Assembly: GCF_000737535.1 (NCBI RefSeq)
Contig: NZ_CP006269.1
Span: 1,488,001-1,552,000, forward strand
Source of the DNA: Synechococcus sp. KORDI-100
GTDB taxonomy: Bacteria; Cyanobacteriota; Cyanobacteriia; PCC-6307; Cyanobiaceae
DNA: 64,000 nt
Direction of reading: 5' to 3'
Both the position numbers and the translations under genes were made by a program. This document shows positions 10,294 through 21,147 of the stretch, in pieces. The notes beneath the pieces are model-generated. The model ran no database searches, was not told the DNA's origin, and saw nothing but the letters and a program-made list of their open reading frames with translations. The number at the start of each line of letters is the position of its first letter. Position 1 is the stretch's first letter.

Positions 10294-11340
10294 ATGTCCT
10301 TTGAACGTCCGTCCTGGCCAGCACTTCTCGACAGCGTCATCGAAGGGCACCATCTCAGCGACGAGCAGTCCACTGCCCTGATGCGGGCCTGGCTGGCCGA
10401 GGAGCTCACGCCGGTTCAGACCGGTGGCTTCCTCATCGCCTTGCGTGCCAAAGGACTGGTGTCCGAGGAACTGGCGGCGATGGCGGCTGTTCTGCGTGAG
10501 GCATGCCCCCTTCCCTGTGAACGGCCCGAACTCCTGATGGTCGACACCTGTGGCACCGGTGGTGATGGTGCCGACACCTTCAACATCTCGACAGCTGTTG
10601 CTTTCACTGCGGCGGCCTGTGGCGTGTCGGTGGCCAAGCACGGCAACCGCAGTGCCAGCGGCAAGGTGGGCTCTGCCGATGTTCTGGAGGGTCTCGGTCT
10701 GCAGCTCAAGGCACCACTGGCAACGGTGGTGAAGGCCCTTTCAACGGCTGGTGTCACCTTTCTCTTCGCTCCGGCATGGCATCCGGCTCTCGTGAACCTG
10801 GCGCCTCTGCGACGCAGCCTTGGTGTTCGCACGGTGTTCAACCTGCTTGGACCGTTGGTGAACCCCCTCCGACCCCAGGCCCAGGTGCTGGGGGTGGCTC
10901 GCGAGCAACTTCTGCTGCCGATGGCAGGGGCCTTGCGGGATCTTGGAGTCCAGCGATCCATCGTTGTTCATGGTGCTGGAGGACTGGATGAAGCGTCCCT
11001 TGCCGGTCCCAATCAGTTGCAGATGATTGAAGCCGGCACCATCACGCCGCAGACCATCGCCCCCGAGGATGTCGGCCTGATCCAGGCTCCGCTGGAGGCA
11101 CTCAAGGGTGGTGATCTGTCCGCCAATCAGGAGATCTTGCGTTCGGTGCTGCAAGGACGGGGCAGCCGCGCTCAGATGGATGTCGTGGCCTTCAACACGG
11201 CACTGGTGCTCTGGGCCGCCGGCCAGGAGCAGGATCTCGCACGGGCTGTGCAGCAGTCCCTGGATGTGATGGAACGTGGGCTGCCCTGGCAGCGCCTCGA
11301 GGGACTGCGTATGGCTTTGGCCGATCGAAATGGAGAATGA
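10294..11340 (+). CDS. trpD: Anthranilate phosphoribosyltransferase
   Basis: Transfers phosphoribose from PRPP to anthranilate in tryptophan synthesis. The 348-residue protein has the glycine-rich VDTCGTGGDGADTFNIST motif near residues 83-100, the KHGNRSASGKVGSADVLE segment, and DLGVQRSIVVHGAGGLDE, all standard for TrpD. Start 10294 (MSFERP) was chosen over an earlier in-frame start that lies within the terminator region. carA follows 30 bp downstream on the same strand. Confidence 0.96.
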   Translation: MSFERPSWPALLDSVIEGHHLSDEQSTALMRAWLAEELTPVQTGGFLIALRAKGLVSEELAAMAAVLREACPLPCERPELLMVDTCGTGGDGADTFNISTAVAFTAAACGVSVAKHGNRSASGKVGSADVLEGLGLQLKAPLATVVKALSTAGVTFLFAPAWHPALVNLAPLRRSLGVRTVFNLLGPLVNPLRPQAQVLGVAREQLLLPMAGALRDLGVQRSIVVHGAGGLDEASLAGPNQLQMIEAGTITPQTIAPEDVGLIQAPLEALKGGDLSANQEILRSVLQGRGSRAQMDVVAFNTALVLWAAGQEQDLARAVQQSLDVMERGLPWQRLEGLRMALADRNGE

Positions 11341-11370
11341 AGACAGATCGCTTCGCATCGGACAGCGCTG

Positions 11371-12522
11371 ATGACTGATTCATCGTCCGCTGATGCTCAT
11401 CTCATCCTTGCGGATGGCACCGTCCTCCGGGGCCGCTCATTCGGTCATCGGGGCTCCGTTGTCGGGGAGGTGGTGTTCAACACAGGAATGACTGGATATC
11501 AGGAAGTGATCACGGATCCGAGTTATGCGGGTCAGCTGGTCACATTCACCTATCCGGAGTTGGGAAACACCGGGGTGAATCCCGAGGACCAGGAGGCAGA
11601 GCGTCCCCATGCCCGTGGAGTGATTGCCCGCCAGCTGGCTCCGAGGCCGAGCAACTGGCGCTGTCAGCAGCCTCTCGACACGTGGATGGCTGAACACGAT
11701 GTCGTCGGGATCTGCGGCATCGATACCCGAGCGCTCGTTCGTCATCTGCGGGAGGGCGGTGCCATGAACGGGGTGATCAGCAGCGATGGACGCTCCCAGA
11801 CCGAGCTGTTGGCCGAGCTCCGCTCCGCTCCATCGATGGAAGGCCTCAACCTGGCTGATCAGGTGAGCACCAAAACGCCTTACTCACGCTCGACTCCCTC
11901 TCGTGTCGGGTTCGATCAGCGCCTCAAGTCGCGGCTGGAGCACCCCTACCGCGTTGCAGCGATCGATTTCGGGATCAAACGGGCCATTCTCGATCGTCTT
12001 GTGGCCCATGGCTGCGATGTGACCGTGTTTCCCGCAGACACGAATTTGAACACTGTGCTGCAGGATTCACCGGACGGCGTGTTCCTCTCCAACGGTCCCG
12101 GTGATCCGTCCGCCGTCGTCGGGGGAATCACGTTGGCCAGGCAACTCCTTGAGCAGGCCGATCTCCCCTTGTTCGGGATCTGTCTTGGCCATCAGATTCT
12201 GGGTTTAGCCCTCGGAGGAAGCACGTTCAAGCTGGCGTATGGCCATCGCGGCCTGAACCATCCATGTGGCACCACAGGACAGGTTGAGATCACCAGCCAG
12301 AACCATGGCTTCGCATTGGATGCGACGTCGTTGCCAAAGGACGTCGTGGATGTCACCCACTGGAACCTCAACGACCGCACCGTGGCCGCCTTTGCCCATC
12401 GTTATCAACCTGTCTTCGGAGTGCAATATCACCCTGAGGCCAGTCCAGGACCGCATGATGCCGATCATCACTTCGCCCGATTTGCGGCGTTGATGGGGGA
12501 ACGCCGCTCAGGGCGTGGTTGA
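11371..12522 (+). CDS. carA: Carbamoyl-phosphate synthase small subunit
   Basis: The glutaminase subunit that supplies ammonia to CarB for carbamoyl phosphate, feeding arginine and pyrimidines. The 383-residue protein starts with the CPSase small-chain domain ([32 protein letters not shown]) and ends with a class I glutamine amidotransferase carrying FGICLGHQ (nucleophile Cys) and [12 protein letters not shown] (His, Glu). carB is not in the window. Confidence 0.97.
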   Translation: MTDSSSADAHLILADGTVLRGRSFGHRGSVVGEVVFNTGMTGYQEVITDPSYAGQLVTFTYPELGNTGVNPEDQEAERPHARGVIARQLAPRPSNWRCQQPLDTWMAEHDVVGICGIDTRALVRHLREGGAMNGVISSDGRSQTELLAELRSAPSMEGLNLADQVSTKTPYSRSTPSRVGFDQRLKSRLEHPYRVAAIDFGIKRAILDRLVAHGCDVTVFPADTNLNTVLQDSPDGVFLSNGPGDPSAVVGGITLARQLLEQADLPLFGICLGHQILGLALGGSTFKLAYGHRGLNHPCGTTGQVEITSQNHGFALDATSLPKDVVDVTHWNLNDRTVAAFAHRYQPVFGVQYHPEASPGPHDADHHFARFAALMGERRSGRG

Positions 12523-12554
12523 CAGTCGCCAGGATCCCTACACTCCGTGCGTGA

Positions 12555-12941
12555 ATGCCCGGAGGGGTTGGTCCCATCAGCGAATTGCAGCGACTGACCG
12601 TTTCGCTCCGCGGCGGCTTTGATCAGAAGGATGGCTGCCTGGTGTTTCACTTCACCGGTCAGTTGGATGCCTATTCCGAGAAGCAGTTCATGGACTACGT
12701 GGGCGATGTCCTCAAAGCCAGCAAACTGCCTTCAGTAATTGATCTGAGCAAGATTGATTTCCTCGACTCCTCAGGCCTTGGAGCGCTTGTTCAGGTCTCC
12801 AAGAGGTGCAAGGACGCCAAACGATCATTTGCAGTTGTGGGCAACTCCAGAGTCACTCAGACAGTGAAACTTGTACGCCTTGAGGAGTTTCTGAATTTGG
12901 TGAATGATCTGCCTACAGCGCTCAGTCGGATGACCGCTTGA
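12555..12941 (+). CDS. STAS-domain anti-sigma-factor antagonist
   Basis: A 128-residue single-domain STAS protein of the SpoIIAA type. DLSKIDFLDSSGLGALVQ (near residues 58-75) contains the phosphorylatable Ser in DSSGLG. It probably takes part in partner-switching control of a sigma factor or other target; no cognate kinase or anti-sigma factor is in the window. The ATG at 12555 has no clear ribosome-binding site, whereas GGAGG at 12561-12565 precedes an ATC codon at 12576 that begins ISELQRLTVSL, so the start is in doubt. The end overlaps the next gene by 4 bp (TTGA). Confidence 0.88.
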   Translation: MPGGVGPISELQRLTVSLRGGFDQKDGCLVFHFTGQLDAYSEKQFMDYVGDVLKASKLPSVIDLSKIDFLDSSGLGALVQVSKRCKDAKRSFAVVGNSRVTQTVKLVRLEEFLNLVNDLPTALSRMTA

Positions 12942-13363
12942 GCGACTGGATCCGAGGCCATCCGCATTCACCGGGTTCTTCTGATCTGGGCGTGCTGCAG
13001 CTCGCCTGGCTTGGCGATGCCGTCTGGGAACTTCATCAACGCCTGCGCCATTGCCGACAACCCGGTCGTTCAGACGATCTTCATCGTGCCGTCGTGGCCG
13101 AAGTGAGAGCCGATGCTCAAGCCATTGCTTTGCAACGGCTTGAACCCTGGCTCGAGGACGAGGAAAAGGCTCTGGTTCGCCGAGGTCGCAACCGCGCCGG
13201 CCGCGGACCCCGATCAGCTGATGCTGCGACCTATGGCCAGGCCACTGGATTTGAGACAATGGTTGGCTGGCTGTTTTTGCACAATCCAGACCGCCTCGCG
13301 CAGCTACTGGATCAGCTGGAAAGCACCGGACAACCGTCGAAACAACGCTTCGAAACCCCATGA
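12938..13363 (+). CDS. mrnC: Mini-ribonuclease III
   Basis: A dsRNA endonuclease lacking the dsRNA-binding domain of RNase III, known in Gram-positives and cyanobacteria for 23S rRNA maturation. The 141-residue protein has LQLAWLGDAVWELHQR near residues 20-35, with the catalytic Asp in LGDAV, and an ATGFETMVGWLFL segment matching the second acidic motif. The start is TTG, overlapping the STAS gene by 4 bp. The next gene, a TrmH-type rRNA methyltransferase, overlaps it by 4 bp (ATGA), so an rRNA-processing operon is likely. Confidence 0.9.
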   Translation: MSDWIRGHPHSPGSSDLGVLQLAWLGDAVWELHQRLRHCRQPGRSDDLHRAVVAEVRADAQAIALQRLEPWLEDEEKALVRRGRNRAGRGPRSADAATYGQATGFETMVGWLFLHNPDRLAQLLDQLESTGQPSKQRFETP

Positions 13364-15036
13364 GTCCTCGTTTTGAACGTCGTTCCGGTGGTCCGCCACG
13401 CGATCCACGATCCAGCCGTGATGGCCGTCCCCTGAGGGATGGCAGACGCCGCACAGGTGGAAGTTCGCGATCCGAATCGGACAGCCGTGGACGTCGCGAA
13501 TGGCGACGCGACTGGAATCCCACCCCTGACCAGCCTCGTGGCGAGCGACCGATGCGACGCCGGGACGATGAAATGGGATCGGAACGTTTTGATCGATCCC
13601 GACCTGGCCCATCCCGCAGCGGTCCATCCCGTTCGGGCCCATCCCGAAATGGTCCGACGCGTTCCGGCCCGACCCGCAGCGGTCCATCGCGTTCTCCGGC
13701 TCGTGCCGGTTCATCCCGTTCTGGCACGTCTCGGTCAGGATCACGTCCGGAATGGGGAGCTGGCCCGCGCGCTGGCCTTCGCAATGGACCGCGTGATTCC
13801 CGCCAAGAACGGATGCCGCGCTCGATGCAGGACCGTCGACCACCATCGCGGATGGGTCCCCAGCGCGAACTGGAGCCGGAAGCGTTCGCAGCCTCACCAC
13901 CGCCCGATGACCTGATCTGGGGGCGACACGCCAGTCTTGCGGCCTTGGAATCCGGGCGTCCGATTCACAGAATCTGGTGTACGCCTGAAATGCGGAGCGC
14001 AGCCAAGTTCCTGCAGCTTCTTCGAGATGCCAAGAGTTCCGGCGTCCTTGTCGAGGAGGTCACCTGGGCTCGCCTCGGTCAGGTCACCGGAGGCTCGGTG
14101 CATCAGGGCATCGCGCTGCAGACGGCCGCTGCAGACACCCTTGACCTCGATGCCCTGATCAACGGCTGCAAGGAGCTGGGTGAGGCGCCACTTCTGCTGG
14201 CCCTTGATGGCGTCACCGATCCCCACAATCTCGGGGCTGTGGTCCGGTCCGCCGAAGCGATGGGAGCCCACGGTGTGGTTCTGCCGCAGCGGCGCAGTGC
14301 TGGACTCACCGGTTCCGTCGCCAAGGTGGCGGCCGGCGCGCTGGAGCATATGCCGGTGGCCCGCGTTGTCAATCTCAATCGATCACTCGAGACACTCAAG
14401 GATGCTGGTTACCGCGTCATCGGTCTCGCTGCCGAGGGCGACACGACGCTGCTGGATGTGGATCTGGACGGACCTCTTGTTCTGGTGACCGGTTCCGAGA
14501 GCCAGGGACTGTCTCTGCTGACCCGGCGCCATTGTGATCACCTCGTCCGGATTCCACTGCGTGGCGTGACCCCCAGCCTGAATGCCTCGGTGGCCACGGC
14601 TCTCTGCGTCTATGAAGTGGCTCGTCGAGGCTGGATGAAAGACATCCACGGCCAGGCTCCATCCCCACCGATGACCAGGCCGAAAACCGCACCTGTTCAG
14701 GACTCGCCCTCCACTGATGTGGCTGTCGCGACTGAGCAGGCTGTTTCCACTGAGCAGGCTGTTTCCACTGAGCAGGTCTTCGAATCAGCCCAGGCCGTGT
14801 CGCCAGAACCGCAAACGTCATCAGGGCCAGCCTTCCAATCAGAACAGCCGCCTAGGTCAGAACAGCCAGCGACTTCAGAACAGACAGCGACGTCACAACA
14901 ACCCGATCAGAAACAACAACCGTCATCGCCCAAGGATGGTTCAGACACTCCGTTGACGGAAGTTGCGCTGGATCTCAGTCAATCGCCGCAGGGCGCTTCG
15001 ATCCGGTTTGATCAGAGCATCCAATTATCGTCCTGA
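13360..15036 (+). CDS. rlmB: TrmH/SpoU-family RNA 2'-O-methyltransferase with long disordered tails
   Basis: A 558-residue protein. Residues about 185-430 are a SpoU methyltransferase: substrate-binding domain from DLIWGRHASLAAL, then ALDGVTDPHNLGAVVRSAEAMG, LVTGSESQGLS and IPLRGVTPSLNASVATALCVYE, the knotted AdoMet site. This fits RlmB (23S rRNA Gm2251), though target specificity is inferred. The N-terminal ~180 residues are Arg/Ser/Gly/Pro-rich with repeated SRSGP units, probably disordered and RNA-binding. The C-terminal ~125 residues are Ser/Gln/Glu-rich with tandem AVSTEQ repeats encoded by near-identical 21 bp DNA units around 14735-14780. Confidence 0.88.
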   Translation: MSPRFERRSGGPPRDPRSSRDGRPLRDGRRRTGGSSRSESDSRGRREWRRDWNPTPDQPRGERPMRRRDDEMGSERFDRSRPGPSRSGPSRSGPSRNGPTRSGPTRSGPSRSPARAGSSRSGTSRSGSRPEWGAGPRAGLRNGPRDSRQERMPRSMQDRRPPSRMGPQRELEPEAFAASPPPDDLIWGRHASLAALESGRPIHRIWCTPEMRSAAKFLQLLRDAKSSGVLVEEVTWARLGQVTGGSVHQGIALQTAAADTLDLDALINGCKELGEAPLLLALDGVTDPHNLGAVVRSAEAMGAHGVVLPQRRSAGLTGSVAKVAAGALEHMPVARVVNLNRSLETLKDAGYRVIGLAAEGDTTLLDVDLDGPLVLVTGSESQGLSLLTRRHCDHLVRIPLRGVTPSLNASVATALCVYEVARRGWMKDIHGQAPSPPMTRPKTAPVQDSPSTDVAVATEQAVSTEQAVSTEQVFESAQAVSPEPQTSSGPAFQSEQPPRSEQPATSEQTATSQQPDQKQQPSSPKDGSDTPLTEVALDLSQSPQGASIRFDQSIQLSS

Positions 15037-15068
15037 TTTGACAGCACATTCGCCCCGAGGAGTGCAAA

Positions 15069-15338
15069 ATGCTGGGGCGATTTCTCGGTTGCATGAGTCC
15101 TCTGATCCAGCCGTTGCGCAGTCTCGCCAACGGACTCGGCATGGCCTGGTGGGCCAGGGTGGAAACCGAAGGGCCAGACGTCACGTACTGGTTCGGCCCC
15201 TTCGTCACGCGTCGTGGTCTTGAGAGAGAGCTCGGCAAATTCCTTGAGGACATCGGCTCAGAACAGCCGTCGTCGATGAACCACACCGTGTTGCGGACCC
15301 GGCGCGGAGAACCCCTCACCATCGCAGCCGAGGGCTGA
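15069..15338 (+). CDS. DUF1816 domain protein
   Basis: An 89-residue protein. WWARVETEGPDVTYWFGPFVTRRGLERELGKFLEDI matches the small cyanobacterial DUF1816 domain. Its function is not established; some members resemble phycobilisome linker-type pieces. The ATG at 15069 has a GAGGAG ribosome-binding site 7-8 bases ahead, which favours it over the second Met at 15093. Confidence 0.8.
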   Translation: MLGRFLGCMSPLIQPLRSLANGLGMAWWARVETEGPDVTYWFGPFVTRRGLERELGKFLEDIGSEQPSSMNHTVLRTRRGEPLTIAAEG

Positions 15339-15380
15339 ACCAACGACTGATAGCGTCGCCGCAGCGTCCGTTTGCCGGAG

Positions 15381-16841
15381 ATGACCATAAGCGCGTGGCG
15401 TCAGCAATTGCTGAATGGCGAGGTGTCGTCGCGGGAGCTGGTGGACCAGCAACTGGAGCGCATCCAAACCGTTGACCCTCAGATCCATGCCTTTGTGGAG
15501 CTCACCGCGGATCGTGCTCGGGCCGATGCCGATCGAATCGATGCTGCCCGGGCGGCAGGCGATGAGCTCGGTGCTTTGGCTGGGGTTCCCCTTGCAATCA
15601 AAGACAACCTCTGCACCCGTGGCGTTCGCACCACCTGTTCGAGTCGGATGCTGGAGACCTTCGTGCCTCCCTATGAATCCACGGTGACCGAGCGGCTTTG
15701 GTCCTCAGGCGCCGTGTTGATTGGGAAGACCAATCTGGACGAGTTCGCGATGGGGGGCTCCACGGAGACCTCTGCTTTCGGACCCACCGCCAATCCCTGG
15801 AACACAGCCCACGTACCGGGTGGTAGTTCTGGAGGCAGTGCGGCTGCCGTGGCTGCCGGTGAGTGCATGGCGGCCCTTGGCTCGGACACGGGAGGGTCGA
15901 TTCGTCAGCCTGCATCGTTCTGCGGTGTGGTGGGTCTCAAACCCACCTACGGCCGAGTCAGTCGCTGGGGTCTTGTTGCGTTTGCCAGTTCCCTAGACCA
16001 GGTTGGCCCGTTCTCGTCCTGCGTTGCGGATGCGGCGGAGCTGCTTCAGGTGATGGCTGGTCCTGATCCCCGTGATTCCACCTGCCTGAAGGCTCCAGTA
16101 CCGAATTACCTCTCCGGATTGAATCAAAACATTCGGGGACTGAAGGTTGGCCTGATCAGAGAATGCTTTGAAGCCGACGGCCTTGATCCTGAGGTGAAGC
16201 AGTCGGTCATGACGGCTGCCTCCCAGCTGGAGGCTCTCGGCGCTGAGCTTGTGGAGTTGAGTTGTCCCCGCTTCACCGATGGAATTGCGACCTACTACGT
16301 GATCGCGCCTTCCGAGGCGTCGGCGAACCTCGCCCGCTACGACGGCGTGAAATACGGTTATCGAGCGGAGGATGCGGAGTCCCTGGCAGCGATGACGGCG
16401 CGCAGTCGTGCTGAAGGGTTCGGCGCCGAGGTGCAGCGTCGGATTCTGATCGGCACCTATGCCCTCTCGGCGGGCTACGTCGATGCTTACTACAAGAAAG
16501 CTCAGCAGGTGCGGACGTTGATCCGACGTGACTTTGATGCGGCATTTCAGAGCGTGGATGTTCTGCTGACTCCAACGGCTCCCTCCACAGCCTTCCGTGC
16601 GGGTGCCCACGCCGACGACCCCCTGTCCATGTATCTGGCGGATCTGCTGACGATTCCGGTCAATCTCGCCGGTCTGCCTGCCATCAGTGTCCCCTGCGGG
16701 TTCAGCAATGCAGGTCTCCCGATCGGCGTACAACTCATCGGCAACGTGCTCGAGGAGGCTCGGATTCTTCAGGTGGCTCACCAGTACGAACAAGTTGCAG
16801 ACATCGATGCACAACGCCCGTCGGCGTCTTTGATTCCATAG
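15381..16841 (+). CDS. gatA: Asp-tRNA(Asn)/Glu-tRNA(Gln) amidotransferase subunit A
   Basis: The amidase subunit of GatCAB, which converts Glu-tRNA(Gln) to Gln-tRNA(Gln) in organisms lacking GlnRS. The 486-residue protein has the amidase-signature catalytic triad: Lys in LAIKDNLC near residue 75, and the Ser residues in [16 protein letters not shown] and [14 protein letters not shown] around residues 150-175. The ATG at 15381 is preferred over a TTG three codons upstream. A 24-bp perfect palindrome starts at the last base of its stop codon. Confidence 0.97.
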   Translation: MTISAWRQQLLNGEVSSRELVDQQLERIQTVDPQIHAFVELTADRARADADRIDAARAAGDELGALAGVPLAIKDNLCTRGVRTTCSSRMLETFVPPYESTVTERLWSSGAVLIGKTNLDEFAMGGSTETSAFGPTANPWNTAHVPGGSSGGSAAAVAAGECMAALGSDTGGSIRQPASFCGVVGLKPTYGRVSRWGLVAFASSLDQVGPFSSCVADAAELLQVMAGPDPRDSTCLKAPVPNYLSGLNQNIRGLKVGLIRECFEADGLDPEVKQSVMTAASQLEALGAELVELSCPRFTDGIATYYVIAPSEASANLARYDGVKYGYRAEDAESLAAMTARSRAEGFGAEVQRRILIGTYALSAGYVDAYYKKAQQVRTLIRRDFDAAFQSVDVLLTPTAPSTAFRAGAHADDPLSMYLADLLTIPVNLAGLPAISVPCGFSNAGLPIGVQLIGNVLEEARILQVAHQYEQVADIDAQRPSASLIP

Positions 16842-16864
16842 TCAGCACCACATGTGGTGCTGAC
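16841..16864. repeat. 24-bp perfect palindrome between gatA and dnaE
   Basis: GTCAGCACCACA followed by its exact reverse complement TGTGGTGCTGAC, beginning on the last base of the gatA stop codon. There is no U tract after it, so it is not a classic intrinsic terminator. It could be a factor-assisted terminator, an mRNA 3'-end stabiliser or a protein-binding site. Confidence 0.8.
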
Positions 16865-16910
16865 GGCTTGTTGCCACGCTTGATCTTGCGTTGGGTCCTA
16901 GGCTGTGGAC

Positions 16911-19900
16911 ATGGCTTTTGTTCCGCTCCACAACCACAGCGACTACAGCCTCCTGGATGGAGCTTCGCAGCTTCCTGGAATGGTGGAGCGGGCGCAACAG
17001 CTGGGAATGCCGGCCATTGCACTCACAGATCATGGCGTCATGTATGGCGCGATCGAGCTGCTGAAGTTGTGCAAGGGCACGAATCTCAAGCCGATCATCG
17101 GCAACGAGATGTATGTGATCAATGGATCGATCGACGATCCGCAGCAAAAAAAGGAGAAGCGCTACCACCTTGTCGTTCTTGCCAAGAACGCCACGGGCTA
17201 CCGAAATCTGGTGAAGCTCACGAGCATCAGCCATCTACGTGGCATGCGTGGCCGCGGAATTTTTTCCCGTGCCTGCATCGACAAGCATCTCCTCAAGCAA
17301 TACAGCGAAGGCTTGATCGTGGCGACCGCCTGTCTGGGGGGTGAGATTCCCCAGGCGATTCTTCGCGGCAGGCCAGAGGTCGCTCGCGACGTGGCGCGTT
17401 GGTATCAGGAGATCTTTGGTGAGGATTTCTATCTGGAGATCCAGGATCACGGCTCTCCCGAAGATCGCATCGTCAATGTCGAGATCGTCAGGATCGCGCG
17501 TGAACTCGGGATTGAGCTGGTCGCGACAAACGATGCCCATTACCTCAGTAAGCAGGACGTTGAGGCCCACGACGCCCTGCTCTGCGTTCTCACAGGCAAG
17601 CTGATCAGTGATGAGAAGCGACTTCGCTACACCGGGACCGAATACATCAAAAGTGAAGAAGAGATGCGACGTCTCTTCGCCGATCACCTCGAACCAGCGG
17701 TTGTGCAGGAAGCGATCGCCAACACCGTGAAGGTTGCCGAGAAAGTCGAGGCTTACGACATTCTTGGTCACTACCAGATGCCAAGGTTCCCAATTCCAGA
17801 GGGACACACAGCTGAGACCTATCTCCGAGAGGTGACTGAACAGGGGCTCAGAGATCGCCTGGAGCTGAAGGCTGAGTCGGAGATCGATCCGCTCTACGCC
17901 GACCGCATGATCCATGAGTTGAAGATCATGGAGCAGATGGGATTCCCCACGTATTTCCTGGTGGTGTGGGATTACATCCGCTTCGCACGAGAGCAGAACA
18001 TCCCGGTGGGTCCTGGCCGGGGATCCGCTGCAGGGTCACTGGTTGCCTACGCCCTCGGAATCACCAACATCGACCCGGTGAGCAATGGCCTTCTGTTTGA
18101 ACGATTTCTGAATCCGGAACGCAAGTCGATGCCAGATATCGACACCGATTTCTGCATCGAGCGCCGTGGCGAGGTGATTGACTACGTCACCGAACGCTAT
18201 GGCGACGACAAGGTCGCGCAGATCATCACGTTCAACCGGATGACGTCCAAGGCTGTACTCAAGGATGTCGCCCGTGTGCTGGATATTCCCTACGGCGATG
18301 CCGACAGGCTGGCCAAATTGATTCCTGTGGTGCGCGGCAAACCAGCCAATCTCAAGGCAATGATCGGGCCTGAGTCACCGAATCCTGAGTTTCGCGACAA
18401 GTACGACTCTGATCCGATGGTGAAGCGTTGGGTTGATATGGCGATGCGGATCGAGGGAACCAACAAGACGTTTGGTGTTCATGCCGCCGGAGTGGTGATT
18501 GCAGCCGATCCTCTTGATCAACTGGTGCCTCTTCAGCGCAACAACGATGGTCAGGTGATCACCCAGTACTTCATGGAGGACGTGGAGTCGATGGGTCTTC
18601 TGAAAATGGATTTTCTGGGGCTCAAAAACCTCACGATGATCGATAAAACCCTGGAGCTCGTTGAGGTGAGCAGTGGAGAGCGGGTGAACCCGGATCGGTT
18701 GCCCCCCCAGGACCCAGAGACCTATGCCCTGCTTGCACGAGGTGACCTCGAGGGTATTTTCCAGCTCGAGTCCAGTGGCATGCGTCAGATCGTCCGCGAT
18801 CTCAAGCCTTCATCCCTCGAGGACATTTCGTCGATCCTCGCTTTGTATCGTCCGGGTCCACTGGATGCGGGGCTGATTCCCAAGTTCATCAACCGCAAAC
18901 ACGGACGTGAAGCGATCGACTTCGCCCATGCCACTCTCGAGCCGATCCTCAGTGAGACCTACGGGATCATGGTCTACCAGGAGCAGATCATGCGAATCGC
19001 CCAGGATCTTGCTGGTTACTCACTGGGCCAGGCTGACCTGCTGCGCCGAGCCATGGGCAAGAAAAAGGTCTCGGAAATGCAGAAACATCGAGGAATTTTT
19101 GTCAAAGGAGCCGCCGATCGTGGGGTGGCTGAATCGGTAGCCGATGAGTTGTTCGATCAGATGGTGCTGTTCGCTGAGTACTGCTTCAACAAAAGTCATT
19201 CGACAGCTTATGGAGCTGTGACGTATCAGACGGCCTATCTGAAGGCTCACTACCCCGTTGCCTACATGGCGGCTTTGCTCACGGTGAATGCCGGTGCTGC
19301 AGACAAGGTTCAGCGATACATCTCGAACTGCAACGCCATGGGCATTGAAGTGCTGCCCCCTGATGTCAATGCGTCGAGAACCGATTTCACGCCGACTGGT
19401 GATCGCATCCTGTTTGGACTCTCAGCTGTTCGAAATCTGGGGGACGGGGCCATCCGTCAATTGATTTCAGAGCGGGAGCACGCAGGACCCTTCCGTTCAC
19501 TGGCTGATCTCTGCGATCGATTGCCATCCTCGGCGCTCAACAGACGCGGTCTTGAAGCCTTGATTCACTGCGGTGCCCTTGATGCCCTCGATGACAGTGG
19601 CAATCGCGCCCAACTGATGGCTGATCTGGATCTGTTGCTGGAATGGGCTTCATCGAGGGCGAAGGACAGGGACAGTGGCCAGGGAAATCTCTTCGATCTC
19701 ATGGCCTCAGCTCAGGATGCTGACGCGCCGGCAGACCTGAGCCTGGCGCCCAAGGCCTCCCCTGTTGCCGACTATCCCCCTGCAGAAAAGCTGCGTCTCG
19801 AGAAGGAGCTCGTTGGCTTCTACCTTTCGGATCATCCTCTGAAACAACTCACGGCCCCGGCCAAGCTTCTTGCGCCGATCGGTCTGGGCTCCCTTGAGGA

Positions 19901-20429
19901 GCAACCCGATAAAACCAAGGTGAGCGCGATTGCGATGATCAGCGAACTCCGTCAGGTCACGACGCGCAAGGGCGATCGAATGGCCATCCTGCAGCTGGAG
20001 GATCTCACCGGCAGCTGCGAGGCAGTGGTGTTCCCCAAGAGCTATGCCCGCCTCTCTGATCATCTGATTGCAGAAACAAGACTGCTTGTCTGGGCAGGCG
20101 TCGACCGACGTGATGAACGGGTGCAACTGATCATTGACGACTGCCGTGCCATCGACGATGTTCAGTTGCTGCTCGTTGAATTATCTGGTGAGCAAGCCAG
20201 CGACATCGCCGTGCAGCACAAACTCCGTGAGTGCCTGCAGCAGCACATGCCGGATCGAGAGGAGCTTGGGATCAAGGTTCCCGTGATTGCCGAAGTCCGG
20301 CTCGGTGATTCGGTTCGTTATGTGCGTCTTGGATCCCAGTTCTGTGTGCGCGACCCCTTGGCTGCCAGTCGGGATCTGCAGACTGAGCAGTTCTCGGCGC
20401 GTTGCAGTGGGCAGCTGGTGGTCGGTTAG
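16911..20429 (+). CDS. dnaE: DNA polymerase III alpha subunit
   Basis: The replicative polymerase catalytic subunit. The 1172-residue protein has an N-terminal PHP domain ([16 protein letters not shown]), the C-family polymerase palm with [19 protein letters not shown] near residue 367 and MPDIDTDFC near residue 408, [10 protein letters not shown], a tandem HhH region and a C-terminal OB fold ([28 protein letters not shown]). A GTG two codons upstream is an alternative start. The 3' end overlaps the convergent PAM68 gene by 4 bp. Confidence 0.98.
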   Translation: MAFVPLHNHSDYSLLDGASQLPGMVERAQQLGMPAIALTDHGVMYGAIELLKLCKGTNLKPIIGNEMYVINGSIDDPQQKKEKRYHLVVLAKNATGYRNLVKLTSISHLRGMRGRGIFSRACIDKHLLKQYSEGLIVATACLGGEIPQAILRGRPEVARDVARWYQEIFGEDFYLEIQDHGSPEDRIVNVEIVRIARELGIELVATNDAHYLSKQDVEAHDALLCVLTGKLISDEKRLRYTGTEYIKSEEEMRRLFADHLEPAVVQEAIANTVKVAEKVEAYDILGHYQMPRFPIPEGHTAETYLREVTEQGLRDRLELKAESEIDPLYADRMIHELKIMEQMGFPTYFLVVWDYIRFAREQNIPVGPGRGSAAGSLVAYALGITNIDPVSNGLLFERFLNPERKSMPDIDTDFCIERRGEVIDYVTERYGDDKVAQIITFNRMTSKAVLKDVARVLDIPYGDADRLAKLIPVVRGKPANLKAMIGPESPNPEFRDKYDSDPMVKRWVDMAMRIEGTNKTFGVHAAGVVIAADPLDQLVPLQRNNDGQVITQYFMEDVESMGLLKMDFLGLKNLTMIDKTLELVEVSSGERVNPDRLPPQDPETYALLARGDLEGIFQLESSGMRQIVRDLKPSSLEDISSILALYRPGPLDAGLIPKFINRKHGREAIDFAHATLEPILSETYGIMVYQEQIMRIAQDLAGYSLGQADLLRRAMGKKKVSEMQKHRGIFVKGAADRGVAESVADELFDQMVLFAEYCFNKSHSTAYGAVTYQTAYLKAHYPVAYMAALLTVNAGAADKVQRYISNCNAMGIEVLPPDVNASRTDFTPTGDRILFGLSAVRNLGDGAIRQLISEREHAGPFRSLADLCDRLPSSALNRRGLEALIHCGALDALDDSGNRAQLMADLDLLLEWASSRAKDRDSGQGNLFDLMASAQDADAPADLSLAPKASPVADYPPAEKLRLEKELVGFYLSDHPLKQLTAPAKLLAPIGLGSLEEQPDKTKVSAIAMISELRQVTTRKGDRMAILQLEDLTGSCEAVVFPKSYARLSDHLIAETRLLVWAGVDRRDERVQLIIDDCRAIDDVQLLLVELSGEQASDIAVQHKLRECLQQHMPDREELGIKVPVIAEVRLGDSVRYVRLGSQFCVRDPLAASRDLQTEQFSARCSGQLVVG

Positions 20430-20833
20430 TTGGAACGATTTTGTTTTTGAGCTCGAATGGAGCTGCGCATTCGATCCAGGTTGGTTCGAAGATTTTCCAA
20501 ACCAAGAAGGCTTCCATCGTTGGCTTCCCAACTGGCCGACAAAACTCCGTAGCTCAGGCCCCCAAGGCCAAGGAGGAAGCAGAAGCCTGATGCCGCAAGA
20601 GTTGTCCCCGGTGCGATGTCAGCAATGTCACGGGTGATGAGGACATAACTGCCCACAAACACTCCCATGCCCGCCAGTGTTGGAAGCCCGGTGAACACGG
20701 CAACACGCCGTGCCATGCGGTTGGCGACTGACTTCGGGATGGCCTGTGTCGCCTTGGCGTTTCCAGCCGATGGTGTCGACCCGGCCTTACCCCTGTCTGG
20801 TTCGAAGGGCAGCCCCCTGCGTTGATTGCCCAT
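20426..20833 (-). CDS. PAM68-like photosystem II assembly protein
   Basis: A 135-residue membrane protein matching the PAM68 (DUF3464) family, which assists early photosystem II assembly in thylakoids. Two hydrophobic segments ([19 protein letters not shown] and the [26 protein letters not shown] segment) follow a polar N-terminus rich in Lys/Arg, as expected. It lies between dnaE (convergent) and rpsO (upstream, same strand). Confidence 0.88.
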   Translation of the reverse strand: MGNQRRGLPFEPDRGKAGSTPSAGNAKATQAIPKSVANRMARRVAVFTGLPTLAGMGVFVGSYVLITRDIADIAPGTTLAASGFCFLLGLGGLSYGVLSASWEANDGSLLGLENLRTNLDRMRSSIRAQKQNRSN

Positions 20834-20877
20834 AAGGTGCGGGACCCCGAGTCAGGTCAGCTTGATGCAGAGACGTC

Positions 20878-21147
20878 TTAACCGCGAATGCCAAGTTTGC
20901 TGATCAGATCTGAGTAGCGCTGCTCGCTTTTGCCACGCATGTAGCTCAGGAGCCGCTTTCGGCGACCAATCATCTTGAGCAGTCCTTGTCTGGACGAAAA
21001 GTCGTGGTTGTTCTTCTGCAGGTGGCTGCTCAATCGACTGATGCGTTCCGTGAGCATCGCCACCTGAACCTCGGGGGACCCGGTGTCTGTCCCGTGGGTC
21101 TGGTGTGAGTTGATCAGTTGCTGCTTTTCGCTCGTGTCAAGCGACAT
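20878..21147 (-). CDS. rpsO: 30S ribosomal protein S15
   Basis: An 89-residue S15 protein that binds 16S rRNA in the platform. It shows [57 protein letters not shown], characteristic of the family, at standard length. In the picocyanobacteria I recall, ruvA normally lies next to rpsO; here they are separated by the 8.6-kb AT-rich operon. Confidence 0.97.
   Translation of the reverse strand: MSLDTSEKQQLINSHQTHGTDTGSPEVQVAMLTERISRLSSHLQKNNHDFSSRQGLLKMIGRRKRLLSYMRGKSEQRYSDLISKLGIRG

Noticed and set aside
12825-13784. A 319-residue minus-strand ORF rich in Arg, Pro and Gly
   Set aside because: It is the complement of the repetitive, GC-rich N-terminus of the TrmH-family gene and crosses two other well-supported genes; no domain is visible.
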